A stretch of DNA of 64,000 nt from Nitrospiraceae bacterium (GCA_020632595.1 JACKFF010000001.1:806001-870000), one strand, 5' to 3'; positions 1 through 9,468 are shown, counted from the stretch's first letter. Notes: generated from the sequence alone by a model not told the origin. Made by a program: numbers and translations.

Positions 1-793
1 CCGAAGTAGCGAACCGTCCGCCATCCAAAGGCACCAGTGGGCGGAGCTCAGGTGGCAACACTGGAATGGCATCCATAATCATCCACTCTGGATTATTTCC
101 TGATTTATGGAACGCCTCAATGACCTTCAATCGCTTCGTAAGTTTTTTCCCCACCGCCGCGGACGTCGTACTCTTAATCTTGACATGCCGTTCATCCCAC
201 AAAGCATTAATATCTACTTTGCGCAATAATTCGCGAATAGCTTCGGCACCAATTCCCACTTTAAAAGAATTGGCCCCATACTCCTCGACGCATTCACGAT
301 ATCTTTCCTCGGTCAAGAGCTCTCTTTCTTTCAAATTCGTATTGCCGGTATCCAAGACCACATACGCCTCAAAGTACAGGATCTTCTCCAACTGCTTTAA
401 ACTCATATCCAAAAGAATGCCAATCCGGCTGGGCACACCCTTGAGAAACCAGATGTGAGCAACAGGAGCTGCCAATTCGATATGCCCCATTCTCTCGCGT
501 CGAACTTTTGACTGGATGACTTCCACGCCACACTTATCACACACAATCCCACGGTGCTTCATCCGCTTGTATTTACCGCAATTACATTCCCAATCTTTGG
601 TTGGCCCGAATATCTTTGCGCAAAACAGCCCATCCCGTTCAGGCTTAAAGGACCGATAGTTGATCGTCTCTGGCTTTTTTACCTCGCCATACGACCACGA
701 GCGAATCTTCTCAGGCGAAGCGATACGAATTCGCATGGCATCAAATGAAACCGCATCACGAGGTTTTTCAAAAAGCGAATAGATACTATCCAA
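1..793 (-). CDS. rpoC: RNA polymerase subunit beta' (N-terminal part)
   Basis: This is the first 264 codons of the beta' subunit of RNA polymerase, which builds the catalytic cleft with beta. The gene runs off the left edge. The zinc-ribbon cysteines fall at residues 70, 72, 85 and 88, and the conserved PVLPPELRPLVPLDGGRF stretch lies near residue 245. I place the start at a TTG (791-793) because GGAGG sits just upstream and the translation opens like other RpoC proteins (DSIYSLFEKPRD). There is no in-frame ATG at that point. It follows rpoB by about 50 bases in the same transcription direction, the usual rpoBC arrangement. Identity is certain; the start codon is very likely. Confidence 0.96.
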   Translation of the reverse strand, partial: MDSIYSLFEKPRDAVSFDAMRIRIASPEKIRSWSYGEVKKPETINYRSFKPERDGLFCAKIFGPTKDWECNCGKYKRMKHRGIVCDKCGVEVIQSKVRRERMGHIELAAPVAHIWFLKGVPSRIGILLDMSLKQLEKILYFEAYVVLDTGNTNLKERELLTEERYRECVEEYGANSFKVGIGAEAIRELLRKVDINALWDERHVKIKSTTSAAVGKKLTKRLKVIEAFHKSGNNPEWMIMDAIPVLPPELRPLVPLDGGRFATS

Positions 794-846
794 GTTCGTT
801 CCTCCGATTATGTTGAATGATGGGACCGGACAACCACGCCAATTCT

Positions 847-3800
847 CTAATCAGCAGATTTGATCAACTCCACATCCAACCCTAAACTTTGCAATTCCTT
901 CACTAAGACATTAAAGGACTCCGGAAGACCGGGTTCCAGAAAGTTCTCACCTTTTACGATTGCTTCATACATTCGAGACCGTCCAGGCACATCATCTGAT
1001 TTCACGGTCAAAAATTCCTGCAAAGTGGAAGCCGCGCCATATGCCTGCAGAGCCCACACCTCCATCTCTCCGAGACGCTGACCGCCAAATTGAGCCTTTC
1101 CTCCAAGCGGTTGCTGCGTTACCAAAGAATAAGGTCCGATTGAGCGAGCGTGAATCTTATCGTCCACCAAATGGTGAAGTTTCAGCATATACATGTATCC
1201 CACCGTAACCGGACTCTTAAATGGTTCGCCTGTCCGTCCATCATAAACCACCGATTGTCCTGACTCAGGAAGATTCGCCTTTTTCAATAATTCTTTAATT
1301 TCCTTTTCCGAAGCTCCATCGAATACGGGAGTTTCCACCTGAATTCCCAACGCTTTTGCCGCCCACCCCAAATGCGTCTCAAGAATTTGCCCCACATTCA
1401 TTCGAGAGGGAACTCCCAACGGGTTCAGGACAATCTGAACGGGCGTCCCATCCGGGAGATACGGCATATCCTCTTCAGCCATAATTCGAGAAACGACACC
1501 CTTGTTTCCATGACGGCCGGCCATTTTGTCACCCACCGCAATTTTTCTTTTAATTGCTAAATACACCTTGACCAGCTTAATGACACCGGGAGGCAATTCA
1601 TCTCCACGTCGAAGACGACCAACCTTCTCATCGTATTGAGTCTGTAAGATTTCAATTTGGTCCTTCGCTTCCCTTTCAATTTCATCCAACTTTTTTTGTT
1701 CTTCAGCGTCAGCCAGAATCACCCGACGCGCATCATCATCTGATAACTTGCGAAGAACTTCGGCGGTAATTCGCCCCTTTTTCTTCAAAATCACTTCCCC
1801 ACTATCAGGGTCCATTAAATCCCGTCCGACAAATTGCCCAAGCAATAGCTTCCGAATCTTACGATTTCGTTCTTCTTCGATGATCCGCAATTCTTCCTGG
1901 TAGTCCCGCTCGACTTTGACGCGATCATCCGTCTCGATTGTCCGAGACCGTTCATCTTTATCTACGCCTTTTCTGGAGAAAATTTTGACGTCCACAACAA
2001 TACCTTCAATACCTGGAGGAACCTGAAGCGAGGTATCCTTCACATCTCCAGCCTTTTCCCCAAAAATCGCACGCAATAATTTTTCCTCTGGCGTCAGCTG
2101 GGTCTCTCCCTTAGGCGTGACTTTTCCCACAAGAATATCGCCTGGCTTGACTTCCGCACCGATTCTCACGATGCCGCTTTCATCCAAATTTCGAAGAGCC
2201 TCTTCCCCAAGGTTGGGAATGTCGCGAGTAATTTCTTCTTTTCCTAGCTTTGTATCACGCGCCTCCACTTCGAACTCTTCGATATGGATAGAAGTGAACA
2301 CGTCTTCTTTAACCATTTTCTCGCTTAAAAGAATGGCATCCTCATAGTTGTATCCACCCCATGGCATAAAGGCGACGAGCACATTTTTTCCCAACGCCAA
2401 TTCTCCGCGATCCATAGCCGGACCATCCGCAAGCACTTGCCCCTGCTTAACGGGTTGCCCAATTCGAACGATGGGAGTTTGGGTAATACACGTATTTTGA
2501 TTCGTTCGCTGAAATTTAATCAAATCATAGGTATCCAGGATTCGAGATCCTTTTTTCTTATCATCTTTTTCCTTAAGTCCGGTTCTGACGACAATTCTCC
2601 TCGCATCGACCGATTCAACAATCCCATCTCGTTGAGCGATAGCTAAATATCCCGAATCTCTTGCTACGACCGCTTCCATTCCCGTCCCGACCAAAGGTGA
2701 CTCACTTTTAATGGTAGGCACGGCTTGGCGTTGCATATTCGAACCCATAAGGGCCCGGTTTGCGTCATCATGCTCCAGAAATGGAATTAACGCAGTCGCC
2801 ACGCTAACCACCTGTTTAGGAGAAACATCCAGATAGTCCACCTTATCGGGGGTAGTGGTTACAAATTCCCCTGCTTCTCTGGCCGTTATGGTTTCCGAGG
2901 TGAGCATCCCGTCCTTATTCATGGCTGAATTAGCCTGAGCGATGACAACCTGATCTCCATCCAATGGTGAAAGGAATTCAACCTCATCTGTGACACGACC
3001 TTTTCTCACTTTCCGAAAAGGAGCCTCTATAAACCCAAACTCATTGATCCGAGCATAAGTAGCCAATGATGTAATCAACCCAATATTGGGTCCTTCAGGC
3101 GTTTCAATAGGACAAATACGACTATAATGAGAGGGATGAACGTCCCGAACCTCAAAACCTGCACGCTCCCTGGTCAAACCTCCTGGCCCTAAAGCAGACA
3201 GCCTACGCTTATGGGTAATCTCTGCTAACGGGTTAGTTTGATCCATAAACTGCGAGAGCTGACTTCCAGCGAAAAACTCCTTAATGGCACCAACGATAGG
3301 CTTGGCATTGATCAGATCATGAGGCAACACGGTTTCCATATCGAGCAGATTCATCCGCTCCTTAATGCTTCGCTCCATTCTAGCCAGACCAATGCGGATT
3401 TGATTTTCCAATAACTCACCCACTGATCGGACACGCCGATTTCCTAAATGGTCGATATCATCAACCGCGCCTTTTCCCGCTTTAAGATCCACCAGGCATC
3501 TTACCACCTCGACAATATCTTGAGCGGATAACGTCCGTTGCTCTAATGACAAATCAAGGTTGAAGCGCTTGTTCATCTTCAACCGGCCAACAGGGGAAAG
3601 ATCGTACCGCTTGGGATTCAGAAAGAGATTTTCGAACAACAACTTTGCCGACTCAATGGATGGCATTTCCCCGGGCCGAAGGCGTTTATAAATTTCCACC
3701 CAGGCCTCTTCCTTTGAATTAGTCCGCTCGGCTTCCAATGTATCCAGAATGACAGGACTGGTCGTAGGGCTATCCAGGTATATAACCTTAAATCCTTCAA

Positions 3801-4812
3801 CTCCGCTTTCAAGAATTCGCTCCATTACCGGTGCCGTGAGTCGTTGATTTTTTTCTAAAATTACTTCCTGAGTTCCAGGATCAACAAGTTCGGTTAACAC
3901 GGCCCGACCAACCAAATCTTCCTGCTTGATAGGAATTTCTTTGATTCCAGCTGCACGTATACGCCCCATAAGAGTTTTATTGAGCTTGGTACCTTCTTTT
4001 ACCAAAGGCTCATTAGATCCCTTCTCAAAGAGGTCTGCCGGAGATCGCAATCCTGCATGAATGTCTGGATCAAGCTTGCGGAGCAAACCACCATTCACGA
4101 CGCGAACTTCCTCTACAGGGTAATACATCTTAAGAAGGTCATCAGTGCTAAAACCAAAACCTTTTAATAAAATTGTGGCAGGCATTTTCCTGCGGCGATC
4201 AATTCGTACATACAAAATATCTTTGGCATCATACTCAAAGTCGAGCCATGACCCTCGATAAGGGATGATCCGACCTGAAAACAAGACTTTCCCGCTTGAA
4301 TGAGTCCGGCCCTTGTCATGCCCAAATGAAGGCCCAGGAGACCGATGCAACTGACTGACTGCCACCCGCTCCGTGCCATTCACCATAAAGGTGCCCCGCT
4401 CGGTCATCAATGGCAGTTCACCGACATAGACTTCTTGCTCCCTGACATCAAGAACCCTGTTTTTTACACTTTTATCTTGTTGATCGAAAACAACCAATCG
4501 CACCCGAAGCTTTAACGGTGCGGCAAAGGTCATTCCCTGCTCTATACACTCCCTTGTGTCATACTTTGGCGTTCCCAGGGAATAGCTGGAAAATTCTAAA
4601 ATGGCCGAATTGTTATAATCCATAATGGGAAACACACTTTTAAACGCTGCATGCAATCCCTTGTCCTCACGACGATCCGGCAATGTCTCCGCCTGCAAAA
4701 ATTCCTCATAGGAACGACGCTGCACCTCCACTAAATCCGGAATTTCTATATGTGAGCGAATTTTTGAAAAGCTATGTCGCTGAACACTGCCCTCAAAGGC
4801 TGGTTGTCCCAT
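847..4812 (-). CDS. rpoB: RNA polymerase subunit beta
   Basis: Beta subunit of RNA polymerase, 1321 residues, close to the usual 1150-1350. The rifampicin-pocket region is recognisable (GPGGLTRERAGFEVRDVHP, then SRICPIETPEGPNIGLI), as is the C-terminal switch region (GGKAQFGGQRLGEMEVWAL). The ATG start is preceded by AAGGAG at normal spacing. It lies between the L7/L12 coding segment (95-base gap) and rpoC. No frameshift or missing motif was seen. A long charged insertion around the EERNRKIRKLL region (roughly residues 960-1010) is compatible with lineage-specific beta insertions. Confidence 0.98.
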   Translation of the reverse strand: MGQPAFEGSVQRHSFSKIRSHIEIPDLVEVQRRSYEEFLQAETLPDRREDKGLHAAFKSVFPIMDYNNSAILEFSSYSLGTPKYDTRECIEQGMTFAAPLKLRVRLVVFDQQDKSVKNRVLDVREQEVYVGELPLMTERGTFMVNGTERVAVSQLHRSPGPSFGHDKGRTHSSGKVLFSGRIIPYRGSWLDFEYDAKDILYVRIDRRRKMPATILLKGFGFSTDDLLKMYYPVEEVRVVNGGLLRKLDPDIHAGLRSPADLFEKGSNEPLVKEGTKLNKTLMGRIRAAGIKEIPIKQEDLVGRAVLTELVDPGTQEVILEKNQRLTAPVMERILESGVEGFKVIYLDSPTTSPVILDTLEAERTNSKEEAWVEIYKRLRPGEMPSIESAKLLFENLFLNPKRYDLSPVGRLKMNKRFNLDLSLEQRTLSAQDIVEVVRCLVDLKAGKGAVDDIDHLGNRRVRSVGELLENQIRIGLARMERSIKERMNLLDMETVLPHDLINAKPIVGAIKEFFAGSQLSQFMDQTNPLAEITHKRRLSALGPGGLTRERAGFEVRDVHPSHYSRICPIETPEGPNIGLITSLATYARINEFGFIEAPFRKVRKGRVTDEVEFLSPLDGDQVVIAQANSAMNKDGMLTSETITAREAGEFVTTTPDKVDYLDVSPKQVVSVATALIPFLEHDDANRALMGSNMQRQAVPTIKSESPLVGTGMEAVVARDSGYLAIAQRDGIVESVDARRIVVRTGLKEKDDKKKGSRILDTYDLIKFQRTNQNTCITQTPIVRIGQPVKQGQVLADGPAMDRGELALGKNVLVAFMPWGGYNYEDAILLSEKMVKEDVFTSIHIEEFEVEARDTKLGKEEITRDIPNLGEEALRNLDESGIVRIGAEVKPGDILVGKVTPKGETQLTPEEKLLRAIFGEKAGDVKDTSLQVPPGIEGIVVDVKIFSRKGVDKDERSRTIETDDRVKVERDYQEELRIIEEERNRKIRKLLLGQFVGRDLMDPDSGEVILKKKGRITAEVLRKLSDDDARRVILADAEEQKKLDEIEREAKDQIEILQTQYDEKVGRLRRGDELPPGVIKLVKVYLAIKRKIAVGDKMAGRHGNKGVVSRIMAEEDMPYLPDGTPVQIVLNPLGVPSRMNVGQILETHLGWAAKALGIQVETPVFDGASEKEIKELLKKANLPESGQSVVYDGRTGEPFKSPVTVGYMYMLKLHHLVDDKIHARSIGPYSLVTQQPLGGKAQFGGQRLGEMEVWALQAYGAASTLQEFLTVKSDDVPGRSRMYEAIVKGENFLEPGLPESFNVLVKELQSLGLDVELIKSAD

Positions 4813-4907
4813 TCCTGTCTCCTTAAGGATTAACGGCCACCTCAGCTTCCTGCTGGCCCTCGAACCTTCCTAAGTCTCTATTCCGGGTCCTCAAAATGAG
4901 GAAAACG

Positions 4908-5303
4908 CTACTTCACCTCAACGGTCGCACCAACCTCTTGAAGCTTCTTCTTAATAGTTTCCGATTCTTCTTTGGACACGCCCTCTTTTACCGCCTTCGG
5001 GGCCGCCTCAACGAGATCCTTAGCTTCCTTCAAACCCAACCCAGTAATCTCTCGCACCACCTTGATGACTTGTATCTTTTTATCCGCTGGGGCACTTCCC
5101 AATACTACGGTAAACTCGGTCTGTTCTTCAGCGGCAGGAGCCGCCGCGCCCACTGCAGCAGCCATGACCCCAACAGGTGCCGCTGCCGTCACACCAAATC
5201 GCTCCTCCAGACCCTTCACAAGATCCGACAATTCCAGGACACTCATGCCCTCTATAACTTTAATGAAATCTTCCTTGGACATTTTTGCCTCTGTTGCACT
5301 CAT
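4908..5303 (-). CDS. rplL: Ribosomal protein L7/L12 from an internal start inside the L10-L12 frame
   Basis: The L7/L12 stalk protein, 131 residues, as it would be made from the internal ATG. The N-terminal dimerisation helix, an Ala/Pro-rich hinge (about residues 40-60) and the C-terminal factor-binding domain (FTVVLGSAPADKKIQVIKVVREITGLGLKEAKDLVE) are all present. GGAG sits eight bases before the ATG. A second in-frame ATG seven codons later (MSKEDF) is an alternative. Independent initiation is expected from the biology: the stalk carries four to six L12 copies per L10, so a 1:1 fusion alone would not supply enough. Confidence 0.8.
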   Translation of the reverse strand: MSATEAKMSKEDFIKVIEGMSVLELSDLVKGLEERFGVTAAAPVGVMAAAVGAAAPAAEEQTEFTVVLGSAPADKKIQVIKVVREITGLGLKEAKDLVEAAPKAVKEGVSKEESETIKKKLQEVGATVEVK

Positions 5304-5843
5304 CTCCCCTTCTCCTTTCTGCGTTTTGTTTTCTTGTATTGCGGCTAACACCGCAACAATACTTCTTACAATTTGACCTAAAACCCCGACAAACCCTCGA
5401 ATGGGCCCTTGGAAGGCCGACAACAACATCGACAACAATTCTGCCTTTGACGGCAAATCCGCCACAGAAGAGAGACGAGCTGGATCCAACTCGACCCCGT
5501 CCAGAATTGCCCCTTTGAGCTGCAATTTCTCTTCACATTTCTCACTTTTAATAAAATCCCGAATAACTTTCGCAGGCAATACTGGATCATCATATCCAAT
5601 AACCAATGCCGATTGCCCCTTAAAAAATGGTTGCAAAGGAACCAGGGTCGTTCCCCCAATAGCTCTCACGGCAAGGGTGTTCTTTACCACATGAAAGTTT
5701 GACTTCGCCTGACGAAGTTTTTTTCGCAAATCATTAATTTGATTTACGGGCATACCTGCGCACTCCGTTACAATGGCTATCCGCGCTCGAGCGAATTGCT
5801 CATGCATGACTGCCACAGCTTCATTTTTATCAGTTTTTTTCAT
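4908..5843 (-). CDS. rplJ-rplL: Ribosomal proteins L10 and L7/L12 in one uninterrupted reading frame
   Basis: L10 anchors the ribosomal stalk and L7/L12 dimers recruit translation GTPases to it; normally they are separate proteins. Here residues 1-180 are a complete L10 (MHEQFARARIAIVTECAGM, VVKNTLAVRAI). The frame then runs, with no stop, into a complete L7/L12 from residue 181 (MSATEAKMSKEDF, Ala-rich hinge, LKEAKDLVEAAPKAVKEGV). The bases coding residues 176-180 contain AAGGAGAAGGGGAG directly before the internal ATG at 5303-5301, a textbook ribosome binding site. Free L7/L12 is therefore probably made by internal initiation, alongside any fused form. A lost or misread stop codon is the alternative. 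rplA lies 30 bases upstream and rpoB follows. Confidence 0.9.
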   Translation of the reverse strand: MKKTDKNEAVAVMHEQFARARIAIVTECAGMPVNQINDLRKKLRQAKSNFHVVKNTLAVRAIGGTTLVPLQPFFKGQSALVIGYDDPVLPAKVIRDFIKSEKCEEKLQLKGAILDGVELDPARLSSVADLPSKAELLSMLLSAFQGPIRGFVGVLGQIVRSIVAVLAAIQENKTQKGEGEMSATEAKMSKEDFIKVIEGMSVLELSDLVKGLEERFGVTAAAPVGVMAAAVGAAAPAAEEQTEFTVVLGSAPADKKIQVIKVVREITGLGLKEAKDLVEAAPKAVKEGVSKEESETIKKKLQEVGATVEVK

Positions 5844-5873
5844 ACCTCGAACTCACCTGCTGAGATTAAAGTT

Positions 5874-6566
5874 TCAACTGACCTGCTTTGCAATCGCGGC
5901 TCCGTCCAGATGGATACCTGGTCCCATCGTGCTGGACAATGTCGCACTTTTCACATACTTCCCTTTACTGGAAGAGGGCTTAGCCTTCATGATGGAATCA
6001 AAAACCGACTGAGTATTTTCTCTAATTTGTTGCCCCTGAAAAGACACCTTTCCAACAGGAACATGAATGTTGCCCGCCTTATCAACCTTATACTCAACTC
6101 TCCCCCTTCTGATCTCCTGAATGGCTTTCCCCACCTCAAAGGTCACCGTTCCAGTCTTAGGATTTGGCATTAATCCTCGTGGACCCAACACCTTCCCCAT
6201 TCTCCCGACAGCACCCATCATGTCCGGGGTCGCTATCATGGAGTCAAATTCCAGCCATCCATCTTGGATTTTCTGCAAAAGGTCATCGCTCCCCACAAAA
6301 TCGGCCCCAGCTTCCCTGGCCTCCTGCTCCTTCTCTCCTTTTGCAATCACTAAAATCCTGACTTTTTTCCCCGTACCGTGAGGAAGGACCGTAGTCCCGC
6401 GAACCATCTGATCCGCACGCTTGGGATCTACCCCAAGGCAAAGTGACAGCTCTACCGTCTCATCGAATTTGGCAAATGCAACCTGCTTTACCAGGTCACT
6501 GGCCTCCTCCAATGAATATAGGGCCTTTGTTACCTTCGCTAAAGCCGATTCAAATTTCTTTCCCAC
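5874..6566 (-). CDS. rplA: Ribosomal protein L1
   Basis: Large-subunit protein L1 (230 residues, typical length), which binds 23S rRNA at the mobile L1 stalk beside the E site. In many bacteria it also represses its own mRNA. Recognisable segments are FDETVELSLCLGVDPKRADQ and MGKVLGPRGLMPNPKTGTVT, the second being the family signature. It sits 39 bases after rplK and 30 bases before rplJ in the standard rplKAJL order. The short gaps leave little room for a long L10 leader, so any feedback site probably lies in the rplK leader. Confidence 0.97.
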   Translation of the reverse strand: MGKKFESALAKVTKALYSLEEASDLVKQVAFAKFDETVELSLCLGVDPKRADQMVRGTTVLPHGTGKKVRILVIAKGEKEQEAREAGADFVGSDDLLQKIQDGWLEFDSMIATPDMMGAVGRMGKVLGPRGLMPNPKTGTVTFEVGKAIQEIRRGRVEYKVDKAGNIHVPVGKVSFQGQQIRENTQSVFDSIMKAKPSSSKGKYVKSATLSSTMGPGIHLDGAAIAKQVS

Positions 6567-6605
6567 GGCGCATACCCTCTGTTAAAAGCCTCACCATATT
6601 ATTAT

Positions 6606-7031
6606 TTACCCTTCAACCGTAATGCCCATACTTCTCGCGGTTCCTGCAATCACATTCATCGCTGCTGGAATATCACTGGCATTCAGATCTTCTACCTTCA
6701 ACTTAGCAATGTCCTCTAGCTGTGCCATGGTGATTGTCCCAACTTTATTTTTATGGGGAATCCCGGAACCCTTTATGATACCTGCAGCCTTCTTCAGTAA
6801 ATCTGATGCCGGAGGAGTCTTGGTCACGAAGCTGAAACTTCTATCCTTATAAACAGAAATGACTACCGGGATAATGCTACCCTCTTGCTTCTGAGTTCTG
6901 GCATTAAACTGTTTACAAAACTCCATAATGTTCACTCCATGTTGCCCCAAGGAAGGCCCAACAGGAGGAGCAGGATTGGCTTTTCCAGCCGGAATTTGCA
7001 ATTTAATTTGACTAGTTACTTCTTTGGCCAT
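6606..7031 (-). CDS. rplK: Ribosomal protein L11
   Basis: Large-subunit protein L11 (141 residues), part of the GTPase-associated centre with L10 and L12, and the sensor region for stringent-response activation of RelA-type enzymes. The N-terminal Pro-rich segment (IPAGKANPAPPVGPSLGQHG) and the C-terminal RNA-binding domain (GTARSMGITVEG) are intact. It lies between nusG and rplA, all on the minus strand. The bifunctional RSH enzyme at 10762-12936 is encoded close by but in a separate unit. Confidence 0.97.
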   Translation of the reverse strand: MAKEVTSQIKLQIPAGKANPAPPVGPSLGQHGVNIMEFCKQFNARTQKQEGSIIPVVISVYKDRSFSFVTKTPPASDLLKKAAGIIKGSGIPHKNKVGTITMAQLEDIAKLKVEDLNASDIPAAMNVIAGTARSMGITVEG

Positions 7032-7087
7032 GCCTTCACCTACCTTAAATCGACTTGCATATTAAAAAAGGAATACTCAAATTGTCT

Positions 7088-7624
7088 TTAAACTCGCTCA
7101 ACCTGAGAAAACGCCAACTCCACAGGGGTTGAACGACCAAAAATACTGACTAGCGCCTTGACCCGGCCATGATCCTGATCCACCTCATCCACCAATCCAT
7201 TGAATCCCAAAAACGGGCCATCCACAATTCGGACATTGTCCCCTTTTGAAAAGTTGGCTAACTCCCTTGGAGCCGTTACGCCTGACTCCAACTGCTTCAA
7301 AAGCGTGGCGACCTCATCGGGATCAAGCGGGATTGGCCTGGTTCCGCCTCCAATAAAACCCGTCACCTTGGGGGTCTCCTTGATCATAGCAACGACCTCA
7401 TCCCCAAGTGGGCCATTTGCTTCAAGCAGAACATACCCGGGAAAAAATTTTCGTTTAGAGGCTCGGCGCTTTCCTTCTTTAAATTCCACTACATCCTCAG
7501 TAGGAACCAGGACTTGCGCCACAGAATCCGCCATACCCAATTGATTTGCCCGCTCGACAATTCCAGCCCGAACCCGCCCCTCATATCCCGCATAGGTGTG
7601 AATGACATACCAATGACTCGACAT
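7088..7624 (-). CDS. nusG: Transcription elongation/termination factor NusG
   Basis: NusG (178 residues) binds the clamp of elongating RNA polymerase and links it to ribosomes or Rho. The N-terminal NGN domain opens with WYVIHTYAGYEGRVRAGI and includes FFPGYVLLEA. A KOW domain follows near residues 125-175 (FSKGDNVRIVDGPFLGFNG). It stands directly after secE (20-base gap) and before rplK, the common secE-nusG-rplK order. Nothing unusual. Confidence 0.97.
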   Translation of the reverse strand: MSSHWYVIHTYAGYEGRVRAGIVERANQLGMADSVAQVLVPTEDVVEFKEGKRRASKRKFFPGYVLLEANGPLGDEVVAMIKETPKVTGFIGGGTRPIPLDPDEVATLLKQLESGVTAPRELANFSKGDNVRIVDGPFLGFNGLVDEVDQDHGRVKALVSIFGRSTPVELAFSQVERV

Positions 7625-7644
7625 GAATTCCCTTCTAATAGATG

Positions 7645-7839
7645 CTAAATAATCCTACTAATTAACCAAACAAGAAATGAATCTACCACGGAGAGGTACA
7701 AGGACATGATCACGCAAAACAACAAAACCACCGTGGTCGACCCGATCGTCTCAGACTTAGTAGGATAAGAAATTTTTTTAAGTTCCCCACGCACGTCAGA
7801 CAAAAACTCGGTAATGGAAAACCATATCTTCTTAAACAC
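7645..7839 (-). CDS. secE: Preprotein translocase subunit SecE
   Basis: Small essential SecE subunit of the SecYEG channel, 64 residues, the short single-span form. The amphipathic segment FLSDVRGELKKISYPTKSET precedes one membrane helix (about residues 33-58, VVLLFCVIMSLYLSVVDSFL). It lies between tRNA-Trp and nusG. Identity rests on length, the conserved KKISYPTKSE stretch and the neighbours. Confidence 0.94.
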   Translation of the reverse strand: MFKKIWFSITEFLSDVRGELKKISYPTKSETIGSTTVVLLFCVIMSLYLSVVDSFLVWLISRII

Positions 7840-7929
7840 GACTCACCCCCTCAGCCTTTATCGAAACCCCGCCACTATTCAAACAAACTCTCCCGCTCTT
7901 TTTTTGCACATGACATGCATAGCCAAGTA

Positions 7930-8005
7930 TGGCAGGGGCACAGGGATTCGAACCCGGACTTTCGGTTTTGGAGACCGACGTGCTAGCCGTTGACACCATG
8001 CCCCT
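7930..8005 (-). tRNA. tRNA-Trp (anticodon CCA)
   Basis: A 76-base cloverleaf with acceptor stem AGGGGCA/TGCCCCT, anticodon stem TCGGT/ACCGA around a loop carrying CCA, and a T-loop GGTTCGAATCC. The 3' CCA is encoded. It lies between rpmG and secE, a frequent bacterial position. Confidence 0.95.
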
Positions 8006-8042
8006 CCAACCTGCACGTAACCTAAATGACCCACACTATCAA

Positions 8043-8192
8043 TTATTTCACCTCTTTGTGAGGGCTATGCTTTCGACAAAACCGGCAGTATTTTTTTACT
8101 TCGAGCCGATCTGGATCGTTTTTCTTGTTTTTCATTGTCGAATAATTTCGGCGTTTGCAATCTCCGCACGCTAGAGAAATAATGACTCTCAT
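8043..8192 (-). CDS. rpmG: Ribosomal protein L33
   Basis: L33 of the large subunit, 49 residues. It carries four cysteines in two pairs (CGDC near residues 9-12 and CRFC near 36-39), so it is the zinc-binding type. The rest (RRNYSTMKNKKNDPDRLEVKKYC) is typical. The ATG at 8192 has AGGGGTG upstream. It sits between tuf (18-base gap) and tRNA-Trp, as in many genomes with the tuf-rpmG-trnW-secE-nusG order. Confidence 0.93.
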   Translation of the reverse strand: MRVIISLACGDCKRRNYSTMKNKKNDPDRLEVKKYCRFCRKHSPHKEVK

Positions 8193-8210
8193 CGATACAC
8201 CCCTATGTTC

Positions 8211-9416
8211 TTACGCGACGATTTCCGTGACCACCCCGGCTCCAACCGTTCGGCCCCCTTCTCGCACTGCAAATCGCACCCCTTGCTCCATTGCAATCGG
8301 GGAGATCAACTCCCCTTCAAACGACACATTATCCCCCGGCATCACCATCTCCACCCCCGGGTTTAATTGCACCACGCCCGTGACATCCGTCGTCCGGAAG
8401 TAAAACTGCGGTCTATAGCCATTAAAAAACGGCGTATGCCGCCCGCCCTCTTCCTTCGTCAAAATATACACTTCCGCCTTGAATTTCGTATGCGGCGTTA
8501 TACTCTTCGGCTTGGCTAACACCATGCCCCGCTCCACATCCTCTTTCTTCGTGCCCCGCAACAGCGCCCCAATATTGTCACCCGCCTGCCCCTCATCCAA
8601 CACCTTCCGGAACATTTCCACACCCGTGACAATCGTCGTCTGCGTCGGCTTCAGCCCTACAATCTCAATTTCATCGCCCACCTTGACTACGCCGCGCTCC
8701 ACCCGGCCCGTCACCACCGTCCCCCGCCCGCTGATCGTAAAGACATCTTCAATCGGCATCAAAAACGGCTTCTCAATGGCTCGCTGCGGAGTCGGGATGT
8801 AACTATCGATCGCCTCCAATAACCGCATAATCGACGGCACGCCCACCTCACTCTGATCCCCTTCAATGGCCTTGATCGCTGACCCGATGACCACCGGCAC
8901 ATCATCGCCCGGAAAACCATACTTCGTGAGCAACTCCCGCACCTCCAACTCCACCAACTCCAGCAATTCCTTGTCTTCCACCTTATCCGCTTTATTCAAA
9001 AAGACCACGATAAACGGGACCCCCACCTGCCGGGCCAACAAAATATGCTCCCGCGTTTGCGGCATCGGCCCATCGGCGGCACTGACCACCAAAATCGCAC
9101 CGTCCATTTGCGCCGCCCCCGTAATCATGTTCTTCACATAATCCGCATGCCCCGGGCAGTCGACGTGCGCATAATGTCGATTGTCCGTCTCATATTCCAC
9201 ATGGGAGATCGCAATGGTGAGAATTTTGGTCGGATCCCGTCGCCCCTGACTCTCACTCGCCTTGGCGACTTCATCATAGGGAACAAACTTCGCCTTCCCC
9301 GTATCACCCATCACTTTCGTCAAGGCCGACGTCAGGGTCGTCTTCCCATGGTCAACGTGCCCGATCGTCCCCACATTGACATGCGGCTTCTTCCGCTCAA
9401 ATTTCGCCTTCGCCAT
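8211..9416 (-). CDS. tuf: Translation elongation factor Tu
   Basis: EF-Tu, the GTPase that delivers aminoacyl-tRNA to the ribosome; 401 residues. The G motifs are all present: GHVDHGKT (about residues 19-26), DCPGH, NKAD and GSAIKA. The beta-barrel domains 2 and 3 follow. Codon choice is visibly more biased toward C-ending codons than in the surrounding genes, as expected for one of the most highly expressed proteins. It follows three tRNA genes, the tufB-type layout. A second tuf copy elsewhere cannot be judged from this window. Confidence 0.98.
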   Translation of the reverse strand: MAKAKFERKKPHVNVGTIGHVDHGKTTLTSALTKVMGDTGKAKFVPYDEVAKASESQGRRDPTKILTIAISHVEYETDNRHYAHVDCPGHADYVKNMITGAAQMDGAILVVSAADGPMPQTREHILLARQVGVPFIVVFLNKADKVEDKELLELVELEVRELLTKYGFPGDDVPVVIGSAIKAIEGDQSEVGVPSIMRLLEAIDSYIPTPQRAIEKPFLMPIEDVFTISGRGTVVTGRVERGVVKVGDEIEIVGLKPTQTTIVTGVEMFRKVLDEGQAGDNIGALLRGTKKEDVERGMVLAKPKSITPHTKFKAEVYILTKEEGGRHTPFFNGYRPQFYFRTTDVTGVVQLNPGVEMVMPGDNVSFEGELISPIAMEQGVRFAVREGGRTVGAGVVTEIVA

Positions 9417-9468
9417 GCCCTACCTCTTCCTTAAAAATGCGACGCAATAATTTCAATTCTATCGTTGC

